This document shows positions 22,884 to 32,423 of a DNA stretch of 34,816 bases, piece after piece (positions within the stretch are counted from its first letter, which is position 1; each line of letters starts with the position of its first letter). The stretch is taken from the NCBI GenBank assembly GCA_903834785.1, contig CAILKP010000046.1:1-34816 (forward strand), in the 5' to 3' direction. The notes beneath the pieces were generated by a model. That model saw nothing but the letters and a program-made list of their open reading frames with translations, ran no database searches and was not told the origin of the DNA. A program made the translations under genes and the position numbers. The DNA comes from an uncultured bacterium (GTDB taxonomy: Bacteria > Planctomycetota > Phycisphaerae > Phycisphaerales > UBA1924).

Positions 22884-25800
22884 TCACTCCTCGTCCGCCC
22901 CCCCGCCCTCTCGCTCCTTCTTCTCCCGCTCCTCACGCAGCTGCGCATTGGCAACCCGCAGCTGCCGCCGAATCTCCGCGATCCCGCGCGACAGCCCCTT
23001 CGGCTTGCTCGCACCCGCGCTCGGGGCCCCCTTCGCCGGCGTCATCCGCGGCGGCAGCGGCGCAGGTGCCGCCATCTTCGGCTTGATCACCCCCAGCGCC
23101 ACCGGCTTGCTCACCGGTGCCTCCGCCGCAGCACCACCGCTCTGCACGCCTTCCCCCGCCCGCGTCACCCCAAACCGCTTTCGCAGCAGCGCAACCAGCG
23201 TCCCCGGCTCCAGCGCTGCCGCATTGTCCGGCCGGAAGAACACCTCCGGCAACTCCCCCTCATTCCGCGGCGGCGGACACGTCGCCCGCCCCGGCGCATC
23301 AGCCAGCAGCACCATCACCGGTGCCGGCGTCACCGTCCGCAGGATCACATCCGGCCCCTTGACCAGCACGCTCCGAACCCCCACCGTCCGGATTCCCGCC
23401 CGGAGGTCCGCCAGGTCCAGCAGCCGCTCCACACACGCCGGCAGCGGCCCATACGCCGAGAGCAAGTCCTCCCGGATCTTGCCCAGCTCCGCCGCACTCG
23501 CGGCCGTCGCAATCCTCCGATACGCCTCCAGCCGCCGCTGATCACTGGGGATGTACGGCTTGGGAATGATCCCCGTGAACCCCAGCTCCAGCGTCACCTC
23601 ACTGGGTGTCGAGACCACCTCATGCCGCAGTTCCTTGATCGACCGCTCCAGCAGCTGGCAGTACATGTCATAGCCCACCGCGGCAATGTGCCCGCTCTGT
23701 TCCGGCCCCAGGATGTTGCCCGCCCCGCGGATCTCCAGATCCCGCATCGCGATCTTGAACCCCGCGCCCAGCATACTGAACTGCTCAATAGCCGCCAGCC
23801 GCTTCTTGGCCTTCTCTTTCACCGGCCGGTCGTCGGGCAGCAGCAGATAGCAGTACGCCCGGTGCTTGTACCGCCCGACCCGCCCGCGCAGCTGGTGCAG
23901 CTCCGCGAGCCCGAACCTGTCCGCATCGGCGATGATCATCGTGTTGGCCGTGGGAATATCAATCCCCGACTCAATGATCGTCGTCGACACAAAGATGTCC
24001 GCCTTCCGCCGCGTGAAGGTCAGGAACACATCCTCCAGTTCACTGGGTGTCATCTGCCCGTGCCCGAAGACCACCCGCGCCTCAGGCACCATCTGCCGCA
24101 CATCATCCGCCACCGACTTGATGTTGTGCACCCGGTTGTGCACGAAGTACACCTGCCCGTCGCGTGACAGCTCACGCCGGATCACCTGCGCCAGCCGCTT
24201 CTTGTTAAACGGCACCACCTCCGTCACCACCGCCCGCCGGTCCATCGGCGCGGTCGTCAGCGACGAGATATCCCGCAGCCCCAGCATGCTCATGTGCAGC
24301 GTCCGCGGGATCGGCGTCGCCGTCATCGTCAGCACATCCACCGTCAGCCGCAGCGCCAGCAGCCGCTCCTTGTGCTCCACGCCAAAGCGCTGCTCCTCAT
24401 CAATCACCACCAACCCCAGCTCCTTAAACCGCACATCCGCCGACAGCAGCCGGTGCGTGCCGATCAGAATGTCCACCTGCCCGGCCGCCAGCCGCTCCAG
24501 TGTCTCGCTGATCTCCCCCGCCGTCTTGAACCGAGACACCGACTCGATCCGGAACGGAAAGTCCGCCATCCGGCTGCGGAACGTCCGCTCGTGCTGTTCG
24601 GCCAGCACCGTCGTCGGCACCAGCACCGCCACCTGCTTGCCCGCCTCCGCCGCCTTGAACGCCGCGCGGATCGCCAGCTCCGTCTTGCCGTATCCCACAT
24701 CGCCGCACAGCAGCCGGTCCATCGGCCTCGCCGAGGTCATATCCCGCTTGATCTCCGCCAGCGCAGCAAGCTGGTCCTCCGTCTCATCAAAAGGGAACTC
24801 AGCTTCAAACCGCTTCTGCCACTCCGTATCGGCCGGGAACTTGATCCCCGGCAGGTGCTCGCGTGCCGCCCGAATCCGCAGCAGCTCACTGGCCAGATCC
24901 TTCAAACTCTCCGCCACCCGCTGCTTCTGGTTCTTCCAACGCGTCCCGCCCAGCGTCGAAAGCTGCGGCGCACCCTTGGTCCCGCCGATGTACTTCTGCA
25001 CCAGGTCAATCCGGCTCGCCGGCACATGCAGCAGGCTCCGCCCGTCAAACTCCAGCAGCAGCAGCTCCTCCGCATCCGCGTACGGATCGCCCCCCCGCTC
25101 CCCTCCAACCGCCCCATCCGCCGCCCCGGGCTTCTTCACCCGCGCCGCGGCCTTCACATCCGCCAGCACCTGGTCAGCGCTCTTGCTCTCCTTGCCGCGC
25201 CGCACCACCTGCAGCCCCACAAACTTCGCAATCCCGTGCTCGGAGTGCACGACGTAATCCCCAACCTCCACATCCAGGAACGTGTCAATCGCCCGGCCCG
25301 TCTTGATCCGCTTGGCTGTCGTCGCCACGCTCCGCCTGGCTTGGAAGCGGTGCAGCAGCTCGTGATACGGCAGCACCAGCAGCGGCCTCGCCCCATCGGC
25401 CGACGGGCTGAACACAAACCCCTGATGCAGATACTCGATCTGGCTGGCAATCAGTCCCTTCTCCAGCACCCCCGCCACCGCGTGCTCCGCCAGCAGCTCA
25501 CCCAGCCGCGTCTCCTCCGCCGCGTTCTGGCACAGCACCAGCACCCGGTGCGGCTCATCACCCCGCTTGCCCTCAGTCATCTCCACCAGCAGCCCAATCG
25601 CCTCCGGGATCTCATCGGGTATTGGCGGCACCGGCGACAGCGGCAACTGAATCGTCTCCGCCGTCGCGTACTGGTTCAGCCCCGTCACCTCCAGCGTCCC
25701 TACGCACCGCCGCGTCAGCGCCGCCAGCACCGCCGGCGGCCCGAACACCTGCCCCGACCCCGTAATCCGCTCGTAGTACCCGCGCCCCTGCTCGGTGATC

Positions 25801-26792
25801 TCCAGCAGTTCATGCAGAATCCCGATCGTCCCCTTGGGGATCAGTTCCAGAAAGTTCGCCCCATCCGGCGGCGTCCCCGGCCCGCTCACCCCGGCCTTCT
25901 TGCCCTTGCCACCCTTCTCCGGTGCCCGCGCAATCACCTCGACCGCCCCGCCCAGGTCATCCTCCCGCGGCACTGCCGCCTTCGGCAGCCCCACCAGCCG
26001 CACCCGCTTGACCACGCGGTCAATTCCCATCGAGTCAAGGTCAATCTCCGCCAGCTTCTCCAGCTCCTGGCCGAAAAAATCAAGCCGCACCGGGATGCCC
26101 CCCAGCGACGCATCGCCCCCCGCACTCCGCGCCGGGTCACCCGGCGGGAAAATGTCCACGATGCCGCCCCGCACCGCGTAGTCCCCCGGCTCCTCCACCG
26201 CCTCCGTCCGCGTGTACCCCGCCTCATCCAGCCACCGCACAATCGCCGCCGGCCCGCGGCCATCTCCCACCGTCAGTTCCAGCATCGCCGCCTCAAGCTC
26301 CGCCGGCTTGGGCACCGGCTGCATCAGCGCATGAATCGGTGCCACAATCACCGCCGCCGGCGGCATCTCGCCCCACTGCACCACCGTCTGCACCGCCGCC
26401 AGCCGGGCCGACATCAGCTCAACGCTCACCGTGCTCTCACCCGGCAGCGTCTGCATCGCCGGCAGGTGCACCACGCTCACCCCGGCCGACTCAATCGCGT
26501 CCGCCGCCTCCTCCGCCTCGTCCACGTGCGCACACAGCAGAAACACCGGCCGCCCCGTGGCCCTCGCCATCGCCGCGGCAAGCATCGGCGTCGATGACCC
26601 ACTGCTCCCCCGCGCCTGATGATGCCAGCTCACACCCGCCCCGCCCACCCCTCCCGCTCCGCGCGTAAGCAACCTCGCCAACGAAACGATGGCCGGGTCC
26701 GTCGCAAGCTGGTCCAGCAGCGGCTGCAAGACGCCAGACAATACGCCGCCACCAGTGCGGCCCGCCGTCCTCACCCTCCTCGCCTGCTCCAT
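22884..26792 (-). CDS. mfd: Transcription-repair coupling factor Mfd
   Basis: This 1302-residue protein is longer than the usual ~1150. The UvrB-like N-terminal region (about 1-330) is followed by the RNA polymerase-interacting domain with DYVVHSEHGIAKFVGL (CarD/RID type). The RecG-like translocase motor has Walker A GDVGYGKTE (K703), DEEQRFGV (D798) and the motif TATPIPRTLHMSMLGLRD. A TRCF C-terminal domain follows. Mfd releases stalled RNA polymerase at DNA lesions and recruits UvrA. The extra length sits in the C-terminal tail: a Pro/Ala/Lys-rich linker and a charged coiled-coil end (RGIAEIRRQLRVANAQLREE) that typical Mfd lacks. The ATG at 26792 is chosen; a TTG five codons upstream is possible. 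A terminator hairpin of the upstream TPR gene lies only ~25 nt before it. Confidence 0.95.
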   Translation of the reverse strand: MEQARRVRTAGRTGGGVLSGVLQPLLDQLATDPAIVSLARLLTRGAGGVGGAGVSWHHQARGSSGSSTPMLAAAMARATGRPVFLLCAHVDEAEEAADAIESAGVSVVHLPAMQTLPGESTVSVELMSARLAAVQTVVQWGEMPPAAVIVAPIHALMQPVPKPAELEAAMLELTVGDGRGPAAIVRWLDEAGYTRTEAVEEPGDYAVRGGIVDIFPPGDPARSAGGDASLGGIPVRLDFFGQELEKLAEIDLDSMGIDRVVKRVRLVGLPKAAVPREDDLGGAVEVIARAPEKGGKGKKAGVSGPGTPPDGANFLELIPKGTIGILHELLEITEQGRGYYERITGSGQVFGPPAVLAALTRRCVGTLEVTGLNQYATAETIQLPLSPVPPIPDEIPEAIGLLVEMTEGKRGDEPHRVLVLCQNAAEETRLGELLAEHAVAGVLEKGLIASQIEYLHQGFVFSPSADGARPLLVLPYHELLHRFQARRSVATTAKRIKTGRAIDTFLDVEVGDYVVHSEHGIAKFVGLQVVRRGKESKSADQVLADVKAAARVKKPGAADGAVGGERGGDPYADAEELLLLEFDGRSLLHVPASRIDLVQKYIGGTKGAPQLSTLGGTRWKNQKQRVAESLKDLASELLRIRAAREHLPGIKFPADTEWQKRFEAEFPFDETEDQLAALAEIKRDMTSARPMDRLLCGDVGYGKTELAIRAAFKAAEAGKQVAVLVPTTVLAEQHERTFRSRMADFPFRIESVSRFKTAGEISETLERLAAGQVDILIGTHRLLSADVRFKELGLVVIDEEQRFGVEHKERLLALRLTVDVLTMTATPIPRTLHMSMLGLRDISSLTTAPMDRRAVVTEVVPFNKKRLAQVIRRELSRDGQVYFVHNRVHNIKSVADDVRQMVPEARVVFGHGQMTPSELEDVFLTFTRRKADIFVSTTIIESGIDIPTANTMIIADADRFGLAELHQLRGRVGRYKHRAYCYLLLPDDRPVKEKAKKRLAAIEQFSMLGAGFKIAMRDLEIRGAGNILGPEQSGHIAAVGYDMYCQLLERSIKELRHEVVSTPSEVTLELGFTGIIPKPYIPSDQRRLEAYRRIATAASAAELGKIREDLLSAYGPLPACVERLLDLADLRAGIRTVGVRSVLVKGPDVILRTVTPAPVMVLLADAPGRATCPPPRNEGELPEVFFRPDNAAALEPGTLVALLRKRFGVTRAGEGVQSGGAAAEAPVSKPVALGVIKPKMAAPAPLPPRMTPAKGAPSAGASKPKGLSRGIAEIRRQLRVANAQLREEREKKEREGGGADEE

Positions 26793-26814
26793 CCGCCCGC
26801 TCGCCAAAGCAAAT

Positions 26815-26838
26815 AACCCGCCGGTCCCCCGGCGGGTT
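26815..26838 (-). terminator. Intrinsic terminator of the TPR lipoprotein gene
   Basis: AACCCGCCGG (26815-26824) pairs with CCGGCGGGTT (26829-26838) across TCCC, and is followed on the minus strand by ATTTGCTTT. It is ~37 nt after the TPR gene stop and directly ahead of mfd. Confidence 0.8.
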
Positions 26839-26874
26839 GCTCGTTTCAGTCACGATTGCCTCCCCACCTCGGCC

Positions 26875-28161
26875 TCACTCCGCCGGCGCCGCCGCCGTCG
26901 CACTCAGCGACTGCAGCAGCCGCGCCGCCGTCGCGTTGGACGGGTCCAGCCGTGCCGCAGCTTCCGCGGCAACCAGCGCCTCGCCGTTCTTGCCCTGCCG
27001 CAGCATGATCGAACTGATCAGCAGCAGCGGGTCCACCTCATTGGGTGCCAGCTTCGCCGCGGCAAGCGCCGCCTGCTCCGCCGCCGCCACATCACCCTGG
27101 ATCAGCAGCGCGAGTGCCCGGAAGCTGTGGCCCTCGTGCCGGTCCGGTGAAATCGACAGCAGCTTGGCCGCCACCTGACGCAGCCGCACCGCATCATCGG
27201 TCTTGGCCGCCACCTGGCCCAACTGCACCCAGGTCACCACATCACGCTGGCCCTCCGGCAGCATCGCCTGCTCCACATAGATCTGCTTGGCCTCGCCAAA
27301 CCGCTGCAGCCCCACCAGACACCGGGCCCGCAGCAGGATCAGGTCGCGCCGGCTCAGCACAGGCTTCTGGGCCACCCGCGCCTTGAGGTTCGCCGTCGCC
27401 TTGGGCTCCGCCGAGGCGATCGAATCCAGCAGCTTACTCGTGTTGTACTCCGCATCAGCGAACTGATTCGCATGCAACTGGGCCCGCGCCAGCGATTCCA
27501 GAATGAACAGGTCATCCGGTGCCAGCATCCGCGCGTCCTGGTAGTGCACCACCGCGGCCTCCGCATCGCCCTCAAGTATCGCCAGGTTGCCCAGCGACTG
27601 CACGATCGCCGCGTTGTGCCCGAAGTCCTTGCGACGCTCCACCAGCAGCGCCTTGGCCTGCTCCGGCTGCTTGAGGTGCACGAGCATCTCCGCCGCGGCA
27701 ACCACGTACTGCGGGTTGGCCCGGTCCATGTCCGCCGCACGGGTGTACCGCTCGTACGCCGGCTGCCATTGGCGGAACCGCTCGTAGCAGATGCCCGCGT
27801 AGTACTGCGTATCCGCCAGCGTCGGCTCAATCGCCTCGGCGGTGATGAACGACTGCCTCGCACCTTCCAGGTCGCCCTGCTCCATCTGGATGCGCCCGCG
27901 CAGCAGGTGGGCCTGGGCGTAGTTCGGCACCGCCGCCAGCGCGGTCTCAACGCTCTTGCGTGCCTTGTCCAGATCACCGGCCTGGAACTGCTGCTGCGCC
28001 ATCTGCAGCTGCGTCCCCGCCTTGAGCTGGTCCATCCGCGTCTGGGCCAGGTCCTTGCCCTCCTGCGTGTGCTGGCCGTGGCCCATGCACCCGCCCGCGG
28101 CAAGCACAAGGCCAAGCAGCGTCACAGTTCCAATTCCCTTTACAGTGCGGTACATCTTCAT
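26875..28161 (-). CDS. TPR-repeat lipoprotein
   Basis: This 428-residue protein starts with a lipoprotein signal; LAAGGC makes C25 the lipidated residue. The rest is a run of about eight to ten 34-residue TPR helices-pairs (for example AGDLDKARKSVETALAAVPNYAQAHLLRGRIQMEQGDLEGARQSF split over residues about 58-105, and GDAEAAVVHYQDARMLAPDD). Such outer-membrane TPR lipoproteins (PilF/PilW or TadD type) help assemble the secretin ring of type IV pilus or related systems. It lies directly after a secretin gene on the same strand, though a terminator separates the two, so a secretin-pilotin role is plausible but inferred. The ATG at 28161 is preceded by GGGAG. A second in-frame Met follows two codons later. 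Confidence 0.87.
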   Translation of the reverse strand: MKMYRTVKGIGTVTLLGLVLAAGGCMGHGQHTQEGKDLAQTRMDQLKAGTQLQMAQQQFQAGDLDKARKSVETALAAVPNYAQAHLLRGRIQMEQGDLEGARQSFITAEAIEPTLADTQYYAGICYERFRQWQPAYERYTRAADMDRANPQYVVAAAEMLVHLKQPEQAKALLVERRKDFGHNAAIVQSLGNLAILEGDAEAAVVHYQDARMLAPDDLFILESLARAQLHANQFADAEYNTSKLLDSIASAEPKATANLKARVAQKPVLSRRDLILLRARCLVGLQRFGEAKQIYVEQAMLPEGQRDVVTWVQLGQVAAKTDDAVRLRQVAAKLLSISPDRHEGHSFRALALLIQGDVAAAEQAALAAAKLAPNEVDPLLLISSIMLRQGKNGEALVAAEAAARLDPSNATAARLLQSLSATAAAPAE

Positions 28162-28222
28162 GCATTCTCCCAGGTAGGGCGGTGTGATCAGTCCTTGAAC
28201 ATCGCTCCCCGGATAAACACAA

Positions 28223-28246
28223 CGGCCCGCGCTTTCACGCGGGCCG
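28223..28246 (-). terminator. Intrinsic terminator after the secretin gene
   Basis: CGGCCCGCG (28223-28231) pairs with CGCGGGCCG (28238-28246) across a 6-nt loop, with TTGTGTTT following on the minus strand. It lies 30 nt after the secretin stop. Confidence 0.8.
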
Positions 28247-28275
28247 CTGATGAGAATCCGTGACGCGTGTAGCGT

Positions 28276-30531
28276 TTATTTCGGCTGATCAGCCGGCTCA
28301 CTGGAGGGCGAATCGCCCGCACCAGCCAGCAGCGAGCCCGGCTCGTCGGCCTGCTGCGGCTCAGTCTGCATCGGCGTCGGCAGGTTCTGCTGCTTGCCCT
28401 GGCTGCTGGCCACCGGCTTGCCCGGGACAAAGCCCGTTGCCGCCTTGTAATCGGTGCTCGCCGCCCCAGTCTGGTTCGCACCAGCCGCAGCCGGGGTGTT
28501 CGCCCCGTTGTTGCCTTCAACCGTGCCCGCCGCCGCCGCGGTCGTGCCCGCAGCGTTGCCGTTGCCGGCATTGCCGTTCGGCGTCGCATCGGACTGCGGC
28601 TTGCTGCCCGCAGGCAGCGGGAACTCGCCCGACGGGTGCTTGGGAACCTTCACCGAGCCCCACGGGTTGCCGTACGGCTGACCCGGGTTGGCCTTCACAT
28701 CACCGATCCGTGCCGCCACGTCCTTGTCGATGATGTCCTGGAAGATCGAGCGGCTCGGCCAGACCTCGGCCTGACCGGTGATCTTCTCACGCAGGCGATA
28801 GACCTCAGGCTGGCTGGGGTTCAGCGCCAGCGAACGCTCGATCAGCCACTGCGCCTTGGCCGCATCGCCGGCCCGTGCCGCCTGCTCGGCTTCCATGTTC
28901 AGCGAGGACGTCATCCGGTCACGACCGAAGATCAGCTGACCCTGACGCGAGCCGGCGCGGACGCGCTCGACCTGCTCCACGGCCTTCTCGCCCACCGCGG
29001 CCATGGCCGGATCCGTCACGATCCGCGGCGTCAGCAGGAAGATGATCTCTGAACGCTTCGTCGCGTCGGTCTGACCGCGGAACGCCGAGCCGATCAGCGG
29101 GATGTCGCCGACAAACGGGACCTGGCTCCGGCCGCTGCTGACATCCTCGCGGAACAGGCCGCCCAGCACCACGGTCATGCCGTCGGGCACGATCACGTTG
29201 GTCGTGATCTCCTGCTTGTCCTCGTCGGGAATGATGATCTGCGAGCCGTTGGGGCCCGGAACATTCTTCGGCGTCGCCTTGGAGAACTGCGGACGCAGCT
29301 CCATGCGGACCTCATTCTTGCTGGCGTTGATGAACGGCCGGACGTACAGCTGCACGCCGGTGTCCAGGAACTGCACCGTCTGCGTCGTGCTCGTCTCAGT
29401 GGCCGTGGTCGACAGATAGCCGATCCGCTGGCCCACCAGCACGCGGCTGACCTGACGGTTCAGCGCAAGAATCTTCGGGTTCGCCAGCACCGTGGTGTTG
29501 GTCACCGCATCCAGAGCGCGGATGAACACCGACACGTTGTCGCCCACGATGCCCACCTTAAAGCCGCCGGTCTGGCCCGTGCCGCCGACGTCGCTGGTCA
29601 CGGCGTTGCCCGTGCCTACGTTGCTCGGCTGCTTGCGAAGACTGTCAACGATGCCGAACGGGCCGCCCAGCGTCGCGTTGGCAAAGTCCTTGAAGCTCAG
29701 ATCACCGATGATGGAGAAGTCCACGCCGAACGCGTTGTCTTCCTGCACGCTGGCCGAGAGAACCGTCGCCTCAACGAGCACCTGCGCGGGCTTGACATCC
29801 AGCTCGACGAGCAGCTGCTCGACAGCCCGGATGTTCTCCTCAAAGTCGATCACCACCAGCGTCGCCGCCAGGGCAAAGTCATCCTTGCCCGTCGGGGTGC
29901 TGTCGGAGATGTTGAACGCCTCGGTCTTGTTGTTGTGCTTGATCTCACCGCCGGCCGAGAGCATCGGCTTGACGAACTCCGCCGCGTCCGGCGCGGTCAG
30001 ATAGTTCATGCGGAAGACCTTGGCCACGCGCGGCTTGAGCATCTTCTTGATCTGCTCCATCTCCGCCTGCGTGTACACGTAGATGAAGTTGCCCTGCTCC
30101 TGATAGGCAAAGCCGTTGACGTTCAGGATCGCATCAAGCGCCTCAAAGAAGGTCACGCCGAACAGGTCCGCCGAGACCTTGCCCGTCACCGACTTGCTGG
30201 CGATGATGTTCTTGCGGGTCTGCACCGCCAGCATCTCCAGCACCGCCGAGACGTTCTCGTCCTTGACCGACATGTCCACGGTCATCTGGTCAGAGACCGT
30301 CACCTTCTGCTTGTCCGCCGGCTTGGCGGCACCCTTGCCCGCCGGTTCGGCCTTGGGCTTGGTCGTCGGGTCCGTCGCCAGACCGCCCGCGGGCTGGTTC
30401 GGCATCATCCGCGGCGGGGCAGTGTTTGCCCCCGGTGCCGGCGGCTCGCTTGGCTGGTAGGCAAGCGCCGTCCCGGCCAGGGCGGCGATCAGAATCGGGG
30501 TCAGCGTGACGGCGATGGTGTTACGTGGCAT
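28276..30531 (-). CDS. Secretin (type II secretion / type IV pilus family)
   Basis: This 751-residue outer-membrane protein has a Sec signal (cleaved near ALA-YQ, 24/25). A Pro/Ala-rich stretch follows, then an STN/N0-like domain (about 75-155: KVTVSDQMTVDMSV...), N-domain repeats (about 170-260) and the secretin pore domain (about 340-505) with the hallmark VPFVGDIPLIGSAF (from 471). It forms the multimeric outer-membrane channel through which pili or folded substrates pass. After the pore come a short TPR-like helix pair (NMEAEQAARAGDAAKAQ...) and a long Asn/Ala/Thr-rich tail (~610-751), unusual for GspD or PilQ. The ATG at 30531 gives the signal peptide; a frame start 21 codons upstream would bury it. 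The related TPR lipoprotein and a prepilin are in the window, but no ATPase or inner-membrane platform gene is. Confidence 0.93.
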   Translation of the reverse strand: MPRNTIAVTLTPILIAALAGTALAYQPSEPPAPGANTAPPRMMPNQPAGGLATDPTTKPKAEPAGKGAAKPADKQKVTVSDQMTVDMSVKDENVSAVLEMLAVQTRKNIIASKSVTGKVSADLFGVTFFEALDAILNVNGFAYQEQGNFIYVYTQAEMEQIKKMLKPRVAKVFRMNYLTAPDAAEFVKPMLSAGGEIKHNNKTEAFNISDSTPTGKDDFALAATLVVIDFEENIRAVEQLLVELDVKPAQVLVEATVLSASVQEDNAFGVDFSIIGDLSFKDFANATLGGPFGIVDSLRKQPSNVGTGNAVTSDVGGTGQTGGFKVGIVGDNVSVFIRALDAVTNTTVLANPKILALNRQVSRVLVGQRIGYLSTTATETSTTQTVQFLDTGVQLYVRPFINASKNEVRMELRPQFSKATPKNVPGPNGSQIIIPDEDKQEITTNVIVPDGMTVVLGGLFREDVSSGRSQVPFVGDIPLIGSAFRGQTDATKRSEIIFLLTPRIVTDPAMAAVGEKAVEQVERVRAGSRQGQLIFGRDRMTSSLNMEAEQAARAGDAAKAQWLIERSLALNPSQPEVYRLREKITGQAEVWPSRSIFQDIIDKDVAARIGDVKANPGQPYGNPWGSVKVPKHPSGEFPLPAGSKPQSDATPNGNAGNGNAAGTTAAAAGTVEGNNGANTPAAAGANQTGAASTDYKAATGFVPGKPVASSQGKQQNLPTPMQTEPQQADEPGSLLAGAGDSPSSEPADQPK

Positions 30532-30859
30532 GGTGGCTTTGGCTCCGGTCCTTTTTGAACTTCGCGTGCTCGCCGCTGGTGGCGTGACTGTCATGGGCCG
30601 AGCCCGGTCTTTGACCCGGCTCGCGCGGCTGCGCTCAGACTTCGGTCATCCCCGGCAGTGACTTTGCCGGTTGTGACGCGCCGATCTCCGGTCGTACCGC
30701 CCTTGCCGCCGCCGCCCACCGGTCACCCCCGCTGGCTCCCCGCCGCACGGGGTCCCGGCAGAAAATGCCTGTCGTCCGAACCCACAATTTCACGCTTTCA
30801 CATCCGTCAACTCTTTCTCCCACTTCGTCCCGGTTGAACCGATACGCTTGCCCGCACGT
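30532..30859. other. Divergent promoter region between secretin and phosphatase genes
   Basis: No gene is seen. Two short hairpins occur: CGAGCCCGG/CCGGCTCG near 30600-30623 and CCGGCA/TGCCGG (30652-30657 with 30665-30670). A -10-like TACGCT (30843-30848) lies 11 nt before the phosphatase ATG. No convincing -35 was found for either gene. Confidence 0.5.
30843..30848 (+). promoter_or_regulatory. -10-like element TACGCT before the GAF-PP2C gene
   Basis: It lies 11 nt before the ATG at 30860, so the transcript would have only a few untranslated nt. It is weaker evidence than at ffh or the CPBP gene. Confidence 0.35.
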
Positions 30860-32155
30860 ATGACCACGCCTCCGTCAGAGCAACAAGCCGGGCTTTCGCC
30901 CGAACAGTGGTCAACCGTTCTGTCGGTGATGGAGCGGCTCGCCGCCTCCGCCAGTCTCGAGGAGGTCCTCCGCGCCATCATCGACTCCATGCGCACCTGC
31001 CTCCGGGCCGACCGCGCCTCGGTCTTCCAGTTCGATGCCGCCACCGCCGAGCTTTTCATCAGCCAGGGCCACGGCCTGGCCGAGATCCGCTTCCCCATCA
31101 CCGCCGGACTCGCCGGTGAGGCCGCCCGCACCCTGGCCATCGTCAACGTCCCCGACTGCTACGCCGACAGCCGCTTCAACCCGGCCATCGACAAGAAGAC
31201 CGGCTATCGCACCCGAAACATGCTCACCATCCCGCTGGTCAGTGCCGATGGCGGCCTCCAGGGTGTCGCCCAGGTGCTCAACAAGGACTCCTCCCGGGGC
31301 GAGGCCTTCGACGCTCAGGATGAGGCCGTCGCCCGTGCCCTGGCCAGTCAGGCCGCCGTCGCCATCCGCCGCGCCAAGCTGATCGAAGCCGAAATCCGCA
31401 AGAACAAGATCGAGGCCGACCTGCAGGTTGCCCGCAAAATCCAGCAGTCTTCGTGGCCCCGCCACCTGCCCTCCCTGCCCGGCTTTGACCTCGTTGCGGC
31501 CTCCCGGCCCGCAGATGAAACCGGCGGCGACACCTTCGATGTCATCTGCCTGGGCTCCATGCACGGCGACGCCGGCCAGGGCCGGGCCATGATGGTCATG
31601 GGCGATGCCACCGGCCACGGCATCGGCCCCGCCCTGTCCGTCTCCCAGCTCCGCGCCATGGTCCGCATGGGCGCCCGCCTGAACCGCGGCGTCGATGAGA
31701 TCACCCGCCACCTCAACGTGCAGTGCTGCGAGGACCTGCCCCCCGGTCGCTTCATCACCGCCTTCGTCGGCGTCATTGATGCCAAGCTGGCCCATATCGA
31801 GTACGCCTCCGCCGGCCAAGCCCCCATCTATCTGCTCAAGGCCGACGGAACCGCCATCGACTACGACGCCACCGGCATGCCCCTTGGCATCGACCCGGAC
31901 ATCATCCCCGAGCCCGTCGCCCCCATCGCCATGGCACCCGGTGATGTCTTCCTGCTCATCAGCGACGGGTACTACGAGGCCTCGAATCCCGAGCACCAGC
32001 TCATGGGCTCCGACCGCGTTGTTGAGGCCGCCCGCAAGGCCCGATCCGGTACCGCGGCAGAAATTCTCGCCGCAATCAATGCCGCCGCCGATGAGTTCGT
32101 CCGCGGCCACGCCTTCGACGATGACCGTACCGCGATCATCATCAAGCGGCTTTAA
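30860..32155 (+). CDS. GAF domain-containing PP2C (RsbU/SpoIIE-type) phosphatase
   Basis: This is a 431-residue soluble protein. The N-terminal GAF sensor domain (about 15-175) contains DRASVFQFD, FPITAGLAGEAARTLAIVNVPD and NMLTIPL. A helical linker (KNKIEADLQVARKIQQSSWP) leads into the PPM phosphatase domain (about 190-431), with metal-ligand Asp in ADETGGD (D224), GDATGHG (D249), SDGYYEAS (D369) and DDDRT (D420-D422). The family dephosphorylates anti-sigma-factor antagonists in partner-switching pathways, with GAF sensing a small ligand or redox state. No anti-sigma or STAS gene is adjacent, so the partner is unknown. The ATG at 30860 is favoured; a TTG four codons earlier is possible but falls inside the -10-like element. 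Confidence 0.93.
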   Translation: MTTPPSEQQAGLSPEQWSTVLSVMERLAASASLEEVLRAIIDSMRTCLRADRASVFQFDAATAELFISQGHGLAEIRFPITAGLAGEAARTLAIVNVPDCYADSRFNPAIDKKTGYRTRNMLTIPLVSADGGLQGVAQVLNKDSSRGEAFDAQDEAVARALASQAAVAIRRAKLIEAEIRKNKIEADLQVARKIQQSSWPRHLPSLPGFDLVAASRPADETGGDTFDVICLGSMHGDAGQGRAMMVMGDATGHGIGPALSVSQLRAMVRMGARLNRGVDEITRHLNVQCCEDLPPGRFITAFVGVIDAKLAHIEYASAGQAPIYLLKADGTAIDYDATGMPLGIDPDIIPEPVAPIAMAPGDVFLLISDGYYEASNPEHQLMGSDRVVEAARKARSGTAAEILAAINAAADEFVRGHAFDDDRTAIIIKRL

Positions 32156-32204
32156 CGAGCCGCTGCGGCTAGAAAGCACACATAAAACCCGTATTTCTCG
32201 CTAT

Positions 32205-32228
32205 TTACGCCTCCCTCTCCTGGCGTAA
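32205..32228. other. Hairpin after the phosphatase gene
   Basis: TTACGCC (32205-32211) pairs with GGCGTAA (32222-32228). A second hairpin, CCGCGGG-AGCCAA-CCCGCGG, follows at 32261-32280. Neither has a T-tract. Either may end the phosphatase transcript or influence the downstream HU-like gene. Confidence 0.4.
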
Positions 32229-32340
32229 CAGTGGCCCTGCTCCCTGCCGCCACCCGCACGCCGCGGGAGCCAACCCGCGGTGGACAACCCATCAATGTGC
32301 AAAAACTTCGGGAAAATGCGCTATTTTTGTGGGAGACTCC

Positions 32341-32368
32341 TTGAAAACCCTTGATTTCCGTGTATAAC
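32341..32368 (+). promoter_or_regulatory. Sigma-70-type promoter of the HU-like gene
   Basis: TTGAAA (32341-32346) and TATAAC (32363-32368) are separated by 16 nt, with five of six matches each. Transcription would begin near 32375, giving a ~50-nt leader with a Shine-Dalgarno (GGAG, 32413-32416). It looks like one of the strongest promoters in the window. Confidence 0.75.
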
Positions 32369-32423
32369 TTGTGGTACGAGACGCGGAGGATCCGCGCGAA
32401 GCAACGTTTTACGGAGAAAACAC

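Noticed and set aside
24294..26597. Plus-strand frame of 767 codons opposite mfd
   Set aside because: Extremely Arg/His/Gln/Leu-rich with no fold; mfd on the minus strand explains the region.
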